Positions 1-5,493 of a stretch of 5,678 nucleotides of DNA are shown here, piece after piece. The position numbers were made by a program, and so were the translations under genes. Source of the DNA: Rhodospirillaceae bacterium (GTDB taxonomy: Bacteria > Pseudomonadota > Alphaproteobacteria > Rhodospirillales > Magnetospirillaceae); contig JASLCK010000331.1 in assembly GCA_030151865.1 (NCBI GenBank), positions 1 through 5,678 on the forward strand, in the 5' to 3' direction. The notes under the pieces were generated by a model. That model was given only the letters and a program-made list of their open reading frames with translations. It did not search any database and was not told where the DNA came from. Position 1 is the first letter of the stretch. Each line of letters begins with the position of its first letter.

Positions 1-369
1 CCCCTGATCGATCTGAAGACCATCGACCGCATCGTCGCCATCGGATCGGACCGCATGATGCAGGCGGTGGCCCAGGCCCGTCACGGCGTCTTGGAACCGA
101 TGCTGAAGCCCGGCCATCACGCCATCGGCAGCATCAACAGCCCGATGCAGTGCATGATGAAGGAGATTTGCGCCCAGTGCCTGCAAAAGCACCGCGACCC
201 CGCCACCGGGCAGGAATTCGTGGTGTTTACCTGCGCCAATCAGGATCAGCCTCTTGACTGGGTGGATTTCAAAGGTCTCCATGAGCGTCTTGGACAAAAC
301 GCCGTGCAGGAAAAGCTGACCCGCCTGTGGATCGACCGGGCCTTGCACCAGCTTGCCTTGCGCACTTGA
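1..369 (+). CDS. C-terminal part of an FAD/NAD(P)-dependent oxidoreductase with a PyrK-like iron-sulfur cysteine cluster (5' end outside window)
   Basis: The reading frame is open from the first base and gives 122 residues before TGA at 367-369, so only the C-terminus is present. It shows a four-cysteine cluster at partial residues 51, 57, 60 and 78 (C-x5-C-x2-C-x17-C) after the text INSPMQ. This resembles the [2Fe-2S]-binding tail of dihydroorotate dehydrogenase electron-transfer subunits (PyrK) and of larger flavoproteins that fuse this module to a pyridine-nucleotide oxidoreductase. The preceding segment (TIDRIVAIGSDRMMQAVAQA) fits the end of the NAD-binding lobe of the ferredoxin-reductase fold. 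After the cluster comes a helical tail containing DFKGLHERLGQNAVQEKL. The likely role is cytoplasmic electron transfer between NAD(P)H, FAD and an Fe-S centre; the substrate cannot be read from this fragment. PyrK itself normally has x4 rather than x5 between the first two cysteines, so a larger fusion flavoprotein is preferred over a true PyrK. The next gene begins 17 nt downstream on the same strand, suggesting an operon. Confidence 0.65.
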   Translation, partial: PLIDLKTIDRIVAIGSDRMMQAVAQARHGVLEPMLKPGHHAIGSINSPMQCMMKEICAQCLQKHRDPATGQEFVVFTCANQDQPLDWVDFKGLHERLGQNAVQEKLTRLWIDRALHQLALRT

Positions 370-375
370 GAGGGA
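368..375 (+). promoter_or_regulatory. Ribosome binding site that selects the ATG at 387
   Basis: The purine run GAGAGGGA overlaps the TGA stop of the upstream flavoprotein gene and ends 11 nt before the ATG at 387. The reading frame also contains ATGs at 327 and 402. The first lies inside the upstream gene and would put a non-secretory stretch before the signal peptide. The second has an AAGGGA directly abutting it, too close to act as a Shine-Dalgarno sequence. The spacing for 387 is slightly long, so the choice is good but not certain. Confidence 0.5.
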
Positions 376-386
376 ACGAAATAACC

Positions 387-1598
387 ATGGTCCTTAAGGG
401 AATGGTGGCGGCGCTGGCGATCCTGGCCAGCGCCTGTGCGGCCCAAGCCGCCGAACCGGCCAAGGGCGAGCCGGTCAAGATCGGTGAGATCAACAGCTAT
501 TCGGCCATTCCGGCCTTTACCATTCCCTATCGCAACGGCTGGCAGTTGGCAGTCGATGAAGTCAACAAAGCAGGCGGCGTGCTGAAGGGCCGCCCGCTCG
601 ACGTGGTGTCGCGCGACGATGGCGGCAAACCCGCCGATGCCGTCACGGCCGCCAATGAACTGGTCAGCCGCGAACATGTGGTGCTGCTGACCGGCACCTT
701 CCTGTCCCATGTCGGGCTGGCGGTGTCGGACTTCGCCAAGCAGAACAAGGTGGTGTTTGTCGCCGCCGAACCCCTGACCGACGCGCTGATCTGGTCCCAA
801 GGCAACCGCTACACCTTCCGCCTGCGCCCCAGCAGCTATATGCAGACCGCCATGCTGGCCGAACAGGCCGCCAAGCTGCCCGCCAAGCGCTGGGCCACCA
901 TTGCGCCGAATTACGAATACGGCCAATCCTTTGTCGCCAACTTCAAGACGTTGCTGAAGGCCAAGCGCCCGGATGTGGAATTTGTCGGCGAACAATGGCC
1001 CGCCCTGGGCAAGCTGGACGCCGGTCCGACCGTGCAGGCGCTGGAACAGGCCAAGCCCGACGCCATCTTCAACGCCACCTTTGCCGGCGATCTGGCCAAG
1101 TTCGTGCGCGAAGGCCAGACCCGCGGCCTGTTTGAAAACCGCGCCGTGGTCAGCGCCCTGACCGGCGAGCCCGAATATCTGGACGTGTTGGGCGACGAAG
1201 CCCCGCAAGGGTGGATCGTGACCGGCTATCCCTGGTATTCCATCAAAACCGCCGAGCACCAGAAGTTCCTCGATGCCTATCAGGCCGCCTATCACGACAG
1301 CCCTCGCATGGGGGCTCTGGTGGGCTACAACACCATGAAGGCCATCGCCGCAGCCATCGACAAGGCCGGATCGACCGATCCCGACAAGATCATCGGGGCC
1401 CTGGAAGGGCTGACCTTTGACAGCCCGCTGGGCAAGCTGTCGTTTCGCGCCGCCGATCACCAATCGACCATGGGCGCCTTTGTCGGCAAGACCACCGTGC
1501 AAAACGGCAAGGGCGTAATGGTGGACTGGACTTATCTGGACGGCGGCAATTATCTGCCCCCGGCGGACGAAGCCCGCAAGCAGCGCCCGGCTCAATAA
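387..1598 (+). CDS. Periplasmic substrate-binding protein of an ABC transporter, branched-chain amino acid (LivK/Peripla_BP_6) type
   Basis: This 403-residue protein starts with a typical export signal: Lys4, a hydrophobic core, and an Ala-rich end with AQA before the likely cleavage after residue 21. Cys17 follows L-A-S-A, a weak lipobox, so lipid anchoring is possible but less likely. The mature protein has the type I periplasmic binding fold of leucine/amide binding proteins. An opening KIGEI strand is followed by NGWQLAVDEVNKAGGVLKGR, then an RDDGGKPADAV helix start, then a conserved TGTFLSHV/AVSDFAKQNKVVFVAAEP stretch. The second lobe has ATIAPNYEYGQSF and later VGYNTMKAIAAAIDKAG. Length suits the family. 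The family delivers amino acids, amides, urea or aromatic acids to an inner-membrane LivHMGF-type transporter; the substrate cannot be called here. No permease or ATPase gene lies in the window. The gene follows the flavoprotein by 17 nt and ends 21 nt before a strong hairpin, so it is probably the last gene of that operon. A 452-codon antisense frame is a shadow of this gene. Confidence 0.9.
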   Translation: MVLKGMVAALAILASACAAQAAEPAKGEPVKIGEINSYSAIPAFTIPYRNGWQLAVDEVNKAGGVLKGRPLDVVSRDDGGKPADAVTAANELVSREHVVLLTGTFLSHVGLAVSDFAKQNKVVFVAAEPLTDALIWSQGNRYTFRLRPSSYMQTAMLAEQAAKLPAKRWATIAPNYEYGQSFVANFKTLLKAKRPDVEFVGEQWPALGKLDAGPTVQALEQAKPDAIFNATFAGDLAKFVREGQTRGLFENRAVVSALTGEPEYLDVLGDEAPQGWIVTGYPWYSIKTAEHQKFLDAYQAAYHDSPRMGALVGYNTMKAIAAAIDKAGSTDPDKIIGALEGLTFDSPLGKLSFRAADHQSTMGAFVGKTTVQNGKGVMVDWTYLDGGNYLPPADEARKQRPAQ

Positions 1599-1613
1599 CC
1601 CCACAACATCAAG

Positions 1614-1645
1614 AAAAAACCCCGCCGGAAACGGCGGGGTTTTTG
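1614..1645. terminator. Bidirectional factor-independent terminator shared by two convergent genes
   Basis: A perfect 8-bp GC stem (CCCCGCCG at 1620-1627 and CGGCGGGG at 1632-1639) closes a GAAA tetraloop at 1628-1631. Six A's precede the stem (1614-1619) and five T's follow it (1640-1644), so the stem can extend through A-T pairs and each strand carries a U-tract. It lies 21 nt after the stop of the binding-protein gene and about 50 nt past the stop of the minus-strand SPOR gene, so it can end transcripts from both directions. On the plus strand the loop is a stable GNRA type. Confidence 0.93.
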
Positions 1646-1646
1646 T

Positions 1647-1701
1647 TTACAGACTTTGCTTACAAACCTGGGCTTACAAACCTGAGTTTACAGACCTGGA
1701 C
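1647..1701. repeat. Four imperfect 13-14 nt tandem repeats over the 3' end of the SPOR gene
   Basis: On the plus strand the unit TTACAnACCTGnnn begins at 1647 (13 nt, most divergent), 1660, 1674 and 1688. Read on the minus strand, each copy ends in GT(C/T)TGTAA. The copy at 1688-1701 contains the natural stop codon of the SPOR gene; the others lie just beyond it. Because the unit is not a multiple of three, the TAA triplets fall in all three minus-strand frames. The array sits directly beside the shared terminator. It most likely arose by local slipped duplication of the gene's last codons. Confidence 0.8.
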
Positions 1702-2950
1702 CCTGGCACCACTGCCCATGGCTTGCCATCTGACCGCACAAGGGCCGCAGGATGGAGGCCGGGCCGATGGCCCACAACCGCACTTCCCGCTTTTTGCCGG
1801 GCGCGGAAACACTGTCCACCTCCACATCCAAACCCGGCAGGTTGTAATCCAGCCAAGCCTGAGCCGCCGCATTTTCGTTGGGATAGGACCCCAACTGAAT
1901 CCGCAAAATCGGATCAGCCCCATCCTGCGCGGCAGCCGGTGGGGAAGGAGGAACAGGCGTCGGGGAAGGAGCAGGCGGCGCGGCGGGTGCAGACTCTACC
2001 GGGGCCGGGGCCGGAGGCGCAGGGTCTGACGGTGACGGCGCAGAAACAGCAGCGGGAGGAGCCGCCGGAGGAGATGGGGGAGGAGCTGGGGCCGCAGGAG
2101 CAGCGGGAGCAGGAGCAACCTTGACCGCAGGCGGGGCCGCTTTCGGCGGCGGCGGGGCAATGGGCGGCGGCGCAGGCGGCACCGGAAGCGGAGCCGCAGA
2201 GGGTTGGGCCGAGGGTTGGGCCGAGGGTTGGGCCGAGGGTTGGATCGGGGGTTGGGCCGAGGGCTGAACCGGGGGACGGGCTGCGGGGGTTGCCTGTTGC
2301 GCCCCACCCGCCGGGGCGGTCGGAGCCGCGGGCGTCAACGTTGTGGGAGCCGCAGGAGGCGGCGCAGGGGGCGCGGGCGGCGGAGAAACCGCAGGAACGA
2401 CAACCGCCGGAACGGTGGCAGCAGGAGCGGGCGCGGCGGGCGGCGGGGCGCTATCCTGCGGGGATATCCCCGTCGCCTCAGGCTTCAGCAGGGATACAGG
2501 CGCGGTCAAGGCAGGCGGCGGCTCGCCACGGGACCGGGCCTCGTCCAATTCCGACAACCGGAAGCGGGCCGGGCCGCTGCCCTGATCGGCGGCATGCGAC
2601 AACAGGCTGCGGGCCTTGGCCTCATCCTTTGGCACGCCCAGGCCAACCAGATAAAGCTCGGCCAGATTGGGTTCGGCGGCGACGATGCCGTGGTCCACCG
2701 CCATCTGATAATAACGGGCGGCCAGCACAGGGTCGGCGGGCTGGCCCAACCCCTTGCGCGCCAGGGTCCCCAGACTGCGCGCGGCTTCCCAATCGCCGGA
2801 CGACAGGGCCTGTTCCCACAATTGCCGGGCCTGGGCATAGTCGCCTTTTGTATAGGCCGCCACCGCCTGATCGAAACCATCGGCCCAGGCCGCGTGCGCC
2901 ATCAACGACAAAAAACCCGCCGCGAAAATATTTCGTGAAGCCCTGATCAT
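1688..2950 (-). CDS. Secreted Sel1-repeat protein with Pro/Ala-rich linker and C-terminal SPOR domain
   Basis: This 420-residue protein is probably periplasmic. Residues 1-23 form a signal peptide ending AWA before Asp24. Residues about 26-137 hold helical Sel1/TPR-like units; YLVGLGVPKDEAKARSLLSH is a good Sel1 match. Residues about 140-345 are a low-complexity Pro/Ala/Ser linker containing QPSA tandem repeats, long enough to span the periplasm. Residues about 346-415 match a SPOR domain (RIQLGSYPNENAAAQAW, later VRLWAIGP). SPOR domains bind peptidoglycan glycan strands stripped of stem peptides, often at division sites, and Sel1 repeats usually mediate protein contacts, so a role in cell-wall or septum remodelling is inferred. 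The only two cysteines, 405 and 415, could form a disulfide in the periplasm. AAGGA lies 6 nt before the ATG at 2950, supporting this start. Transcription is divergent from the EAL gene and convergent with the binding-protein gene. Long frames on the opposite strand across the linker are composition artefacts. Confidence 0.88.
   Translation of the reverse strand: MIRASRNIFAAGFLSLMAHAAWADGFDQAVAAYTKGDYAQARQLWEQALSSGDWEAARSLGTLARKGLGQPADPVLAARYYQMAVDHGIVAAEPNLAELYLVGLGVPKDEAKARSLLSHAADQGSGPARFRLSELDEARSRGEPPPALTAPVSLLKPEATGISPQDSAPPPAAPAPAATVPAVVVPAVSPPPAPPAPPPAAPTTLTPAAPTAPAGGAQQATPAARPPVQPSAQPPIQPSAQPSAQPSAQPSAAPLPVPPAPPPIAPPPPKAAPPAVKVAPAPAAPAAPAPPPSPPAAPPAAVSAPSPSDPAPPAPAPVESAPAAPPAPSPTPVPPSPPAAAQDGADPILRIQLGSYPNENAAAQAWLDYNLPGLDVEVDSVSAPGKKREVRLWAIGPASILRPLCGQMASHGQWCQGPGL
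2199..2270. repeat. Six tandem 12-bp repeats coding for QPSA units
   Basis: Six 12-bp units run from 2199 to 2270 with plus-strand consensus GAGGGTTGGGCC. Units one to three are identical. The fourth ends in ATC, the fifth begins GGG, and the sixth has drifted to GAGGGCTGAACC. On the minus strand they encode QPSA repeats, one reading QPPI, within the Pro-rich linker of the SPOR protein. The unit is a multiple of three, so copy-number change would alter linker length without breaking the frame. Confidence 0.9.
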
Positions 2951-3076
2951 TGTATGTCCTTGGCCTGTCTACGCCTTTCGATTACGCTCCTTACGGCTGG
3001 CAATATATAGGTATTTTTTCCTGTAGCCTAACAGAGCGATCCCCGCCACGCTGTAGCGGGCTAGGGAAGGTAGACA
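2951..3076. promoter_or_regulatory. Divergent intergenic region with A+T-rich core, probable promoters for the SPOR and EAL genes
   Basis: This 126-bp gap separates two genes transcribed away from each other, so it should hold a promoter for each. Its most striking part is the A+T-rich block at 3002-3019 (AATATATAGGTATTTTTT), unusual in this GC-rich context. TATATA at 3004-3009 reads as a possible -10 element on either strand, but I could not find a convincing -35 element at proper spacing in either direction. Other small structures are CTGTAGC repeated directly at 3021-3027 and 3051-3057, and the palindrome CGCT-GT-AGCG at 3049-3058. These could be operator-like but are short enough to be chance. 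Confidence 0.45.
3064..3070 (+). promoter_or_regulatory. Ribosome binding site supporting a TTG start
   Basis: GGGAAGG ends 6 nt before TTG at 3077, an ideal Shine-Dalgarno distance. The first in-frame ATG, at 3107, has no purine-rich sequence in front of it. The TTG is therefore the better start, adding ten residues. Confidence 0.7.
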
Positions 3077-4774
3077 TTGAACGAATTAACGCAACGGTCG
3101 GATAGTATGAGGGTCGAGCGAGATCGCTATGTGACCTTCGCATTCTGCTGCGCCGATCTTTTGTTCGAACTTGATCGTAGCTTCAACATTCTGTTCAGCG
3201 CTGGCGCAACCGAAGCTTTTTTTGGCCGCAACCGCGACAGCCTGACCGGGTCTTCCTTCCGCGATCTGGTCGCCCCCGCCGATATTCCGATGGTCGGGCA
3301 ATTGTTGAAGCAATTGCTGAAGACTGGCCGCATCCACGACGAAGTGATCCGTCTGGTCACCACCCATGACGGGCTGCAATGGATGACCATGTCGGCCTAT
3401 TGCATGGACGACACCGAAGGCCATTTGTTTGTCGGATTGCGCAAAAGCAAGCCGATCAACAAGGTTGCCGCCTTCAGCCACCCCCGCGACGGGGAAAGCG
3501 GGCTGTTTGACAGCGGGTCGTTCGCCGAACTGGCAGCCGACCGGCTGAAAAAAATTCAAGCCGCCGGGGAAAGCGCCGAAGTCACCCTGGTGTCGATCCC
3601 CGCCATGAAGGAACTTCAGGACCGGTTGGACGACAAGGCCAACGAAACCCTGATCCATTCCGTCAGTGATTTTCTGCGCGCCAATTCGGTGGGCGGCGAC
3701 AGCGCCGCCAAGGTTGGCGACGGCCGCTTCTCGATCATGCACGCGGCCGGCACCAATGTCAGCGACGTGGTGCGCCAGATCGAGGATATGACCCAGCGGG
3801 TCGATCCCACCGGCCAAGGGGCCAAGGTGGAATCGGCCACCATGGTCCTGGATCAAAACAGCGACATCAGCGAAGAGGACCTGGCCAAGGGCCTGCTTTA
3901 CACCCTGAACAAGTTCCGCGAAGCCGACGGCGGCAACGTCAGCCTGAAGGACATCGCCGCCAATATGGCGCAGTTGGTGGACGAAGCGGTGGGCGAGGTG
4001 AACAATTTCAAGCAGGTGGTGGCCCAGGGGGAATTCTTTGTCGCCCTGCAGCCGATCATTCACATCACCACCGGCGATATTCATCATTATGAAGCGTTGT
4101 GCCGCTTTGACCGCGCAGCAGGCGAATCGCCCTTCAAGACCATCACCTTTGCCGAGGAAACCGGCCTGATCCACGAATTCGATCTGGCCATGGCGAAAAA
4201 GGTGGTGGATTGGCTGGGAAAATATCCCCGCAACACCAACAAATACCGCGTCGCCGTCAATGTTTCCGGCTTTTCCATCGGCAAGCCCAGCTATGTGGAT
4301 GCCCTGATGGAGCTGCTGAAAGAAAACGACTGGACCCGCGGCAAGCTGATGTTCGAGATCACCGAATCTTCGCGCATGAGCGATCTGGACGCCGCCAACA
4401 ACTTCATCCAGGCCCTGCGCAAACGCGGTTATCACGTCTGTCTGGACGATTTCGGCGCGGGCGCGGCATCATTCCAATACCTCTCTGTCCTGGACGTGGA
4501 CGTGGTCAAGCTGGACGGGTCGGCCATCAAGAACGCCCAGAAGGCCGCCAAGGGCCGCGCCTTTCTGTCGGCCCTGAACGAGCTGTGCAAACGCATGAGC
4601 GTGGAGACCATCGCCGAGATGGTGGACACCACCGACGCCCTGGATTTCTGTCGCGATTGCGGCTGCAACTATGTCCAGGGCTTCCTGTTTGGCCGCCCCT
4701 CGCGCGAGGTCAAGGACTTCGCGCCCCTGCCCAACAGCGGTCTGTTCCGCCCCAAGGCCAGCCTGAAGTACTGA
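3077..4774 (+). CDS. PAS-like / degenerate GGDEF / EAL protein, predicted cyclic-di-GMP phosphodiesterase
   Basis: This 565-residue soluble protein shows no membrane segment. Residues about 16-125 look like a PAS sensor fold (LLFELDRSFNILFSAG, FRDLVAPADIPMV). Residues about 140-290 match a GGDEF domain in outline, but the signature reads V-GDGRF at 213-218 instead of GGDEF, so it should not make c-di-GMP. Residues about 315-545 are an EAL domain. Its YEALCRF motif holds E339, followed by N395, E427, E430, D457, D458, K478, E514 and Q534. From N395 onward the spacings equal those I recall for the catalytic residues of the phosphodiesterase RocR, so hydrolysis of c-di-GMP to pGpG is predicted. 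The usual AEGVE reads AEMVD, with the first glutamate kept. C525, C528 and C530 form a local CxxCxC. A TTG start is chosen from the ribosome binding site. The stop is 6 nt from the stop of the convergent kinase gene. A 449-codon antisense frame is a shadow. Confidence 0.9.
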   Translation: MNELTQRSDSMRVERDRYVTFAFCCADLLFELDRSFNILFSAGATEAFFGRNRDSLTGSSFRDLVAPADIPMVGQLLKQLLKTGRIHDEVIRLVTTHDGLQWMTMSAYCMDDTEGHLFVGLRKSKPINKVAAFSHPRDGESGLFDSGSFAELAADRLKKIQAAGESAEVTLVSIPAMKELQDRLDDKANETLIHSVSDFLRANSVGGDSAAKVGDGRFSIMHAAGTNVSDVVRQIEDMTQRVDPTGQGAKVESATMVLDQNSDISEEDLAKGLLYTLNKFREADGGNVSLKDIAANMAQLVDEAVGEVNNFKQVVAQGEFFVALQPIIHITTGDIHHYEALCRFDRAAGESPFKTITFAEETGLIHEFDLAMAKKVVDWLGKYPRNTNKYRVAVNVSGFSIGKPSYVDALMELLKENDWTRGKLMFEITESSRMSDLDAANNFIQALRKRGYHVCLDDFGAGAASFQYLSVLDVDVVKLDGSAIKNAQKAAKGRAFLSALNELCKRMSVETIAEMVDTTDALDFCRDCGCNYVQGFLFGRPSREVKDFAPLPNSGLFRPKASLKY

Positions 4775-4780
4775 TCCCGG

Positions 4781-5269
4781 CTAACCCTGCTCTGCGCCGT
4801 ATCTGACCACCATGAACCCCTCGCCCGGTTCTGGCGGACAGAAATGGCGGGTGATGGCGTCAAACTGCGCATCGGTCACGCTAAAATCATGCTCACCTGC
4901 CCCATTACGGCGATGCAACCGGGCTTTGCAGACCGCATCGGACACATCCAGCCAATGCAGGCAGTGATCGACCCCCGTCCTGTCGATCAGGTTCTTCATC
5001 CAGGCGCGGGTCGCCGGGGTATTGGCTGGGAAATCCAGAACCACCGACAGCCCCTGGCGCAACAAGGTCGCCACATGATCGGCCATCACCGCCCGTAACC
5101 GGGCCGAGCAGCGGACGTAATCGGCAATATCGGCCATCTGATCGCCAAACAACGCCGCCAGCCAGCGATCCTCGCTGATCAGCAGGGTCTGCGGAGCGTC
5201 CCCCAGGGATTGGGCCAAAGTGGATTTTCCGGCGGCAATCTTGCCGCACAACAGATGCAAGACAGGCAT
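4781..5269 (-). CDS. Small P-loop kinase/ATPase, AAA_33 (zeta-toxin-like kinase) type
   Basis: This 162-residue protein opens with a beta strand and a Walker A loop at residues 9-17 (GKIAAGKST, fitting G-x4-GKS/T). It then has ISEDRW (Glu33, Asp34), at the position where this kinase group often carries an acidic substrate-binding pair. VVLDFPANTPATR (Asp79, Arg88) follows as a Walker B-like strand, and RLHRRN (117-122) is a basic lid-like segment. This layout is that of AAA_33-type nucleotide-dependent kinases, which include polynucleotide-kinase-like and zeta-toxin-like proteins. The substrate is unknown. No antitoxin-like partner is adjacent, so a toxin role is not supported. AAGGA lies 7 nt before the ATG at 5269, supporting the start; the stop is TAG at 4781-4783. 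The fusA terminator upstream implies its own promoter. Its convergent neighbour's stop is 6 nt away, with no terminator between, so transcripts of the two genes probably overlap. Confidence 0.82.
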   Translation of the reverse strand: MPVLHLLCGKIAAGKSTLAQSLGDAPQTLLISEDRWLAALFGDQMADIADYVRCSARLRAVMADHVATLLRQGLSVVLDFPANTPATRAWMKNLIDRTGVDHCLHWLDVSDAVCKARLHRRNGAGEHDFSVTDAQFDAITRHFCPPEPGEGFMVVRYGAEQG

Positions 5270-5424
5270 CTCCGCTTCCTTTTTTTCCGCGACTATCAGA
5301 ATGCGCCCAGGCGCGCAGCCGACCGGCCCGACAGGTCAGGCCGGGGTGGTAATTCGCAGAAACAGGGAAGCGCTGTCACACATGATGGGATCAGGCTAGC
5401 AACCAGACCGCCCTGGCACCAGCC
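5270..5424. other. Intergenic leader region upstream of the kinase gene
   Basis: No protein-coding gene is evident between the kinase start and the fusA terminator. A promoter for the kinase (minus strand) should lie here because the terminator isolates it from fusA. The best -10-like match is GATAGT on the minus strand near 5289-5294, without a recognisable -35 element. A 6-bp inverted repeat (CCGGCC at 5323-5328, GGCCGG at 5339-5344, 10-nt loop) has no U-tract and could form a weak leader hairpin or be chance. Confidence 0.35.
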
Positions 5425-5461
5425 AAAAACGAAAACGCCCGCCGGATTGCTCCGACGGGCG
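5425..5461 (-). terminator. Factor-independent terminator of fusA
   Basis: Read on the minus strand, an 11-bp stem (arms 5451-5461 and 5436-5446, with one G-U pair) closes a GCAA tetraloop at 5447-5450. The U-rich stretch TTTTCGTTTTT at 5425-5435 follows. It begins 33 nt after the fusA stop codon. The loop is of the stable GNRA type. The position shows that fusA transcription normally ends before the kinase gene. Confidence 0.93.
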
Positions 5462-5493
5462 CTTCGTGACTGCTCTCGCAGAACGGGGCAGGA

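Noticed and set aside
327..386. Upstream ATG at 327 as start of the binding protein
   Set aside because: It would overlap the flavoprotein gene by 43 nt and place 20 extra residues before the signal peptide. The ATG at 387 follows a purine-rich site and begins a normal export signal.
246..1604. 452-codon open frame on the minus strand
   Set aside because: It lies antisense to the binding-protein gene, whose product has a signal peptide and clear family motifs. The antisense product is Gly/His/Gln-rich with no recognisable domain, as expected of a GC-rich shadow frame.
2199..2270. Possible CRISPR-like or regulatory repeat array
   Set aside because: The units are 12 bp, directly adjacent without spacers, and in frame with the Pro-rich linker, so they are coding tandem repeats.
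2204..2946. Two long plus-strand frames (244 and 218 codons), one with GRGLGRGL repeats
   Set aside because: They mirror the repetitive Pro/Ala linker of the minus-strand SPOR gene. The opposite strand has a signal peptide, Sel1 units, a SPOR domain and a good ribosome binding site.
3086..4435. 449-codon open frame on the minus strand
   Set aside because: It is antisense to the EAL gene, which has a full set of catalytic motifs. The product looks like a composition artefact.
5323..5344. Inverted repeat CCGGCC/GGCCGG as a riboswitch or terminator
   Set aside because: A 6-bp stem with a 10-nt loop and no U-tract is too weak to support either; such palindromes are frequent in GC-rich DNA.
4781..5424. 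Toxin-antitoxin module centred on the zeta-like kinase
   Set aside because: No small antitoxin gene with a ribosome binding site precedes or overlaps the kinase, and the flanking genes are an EAL gene and fusA.
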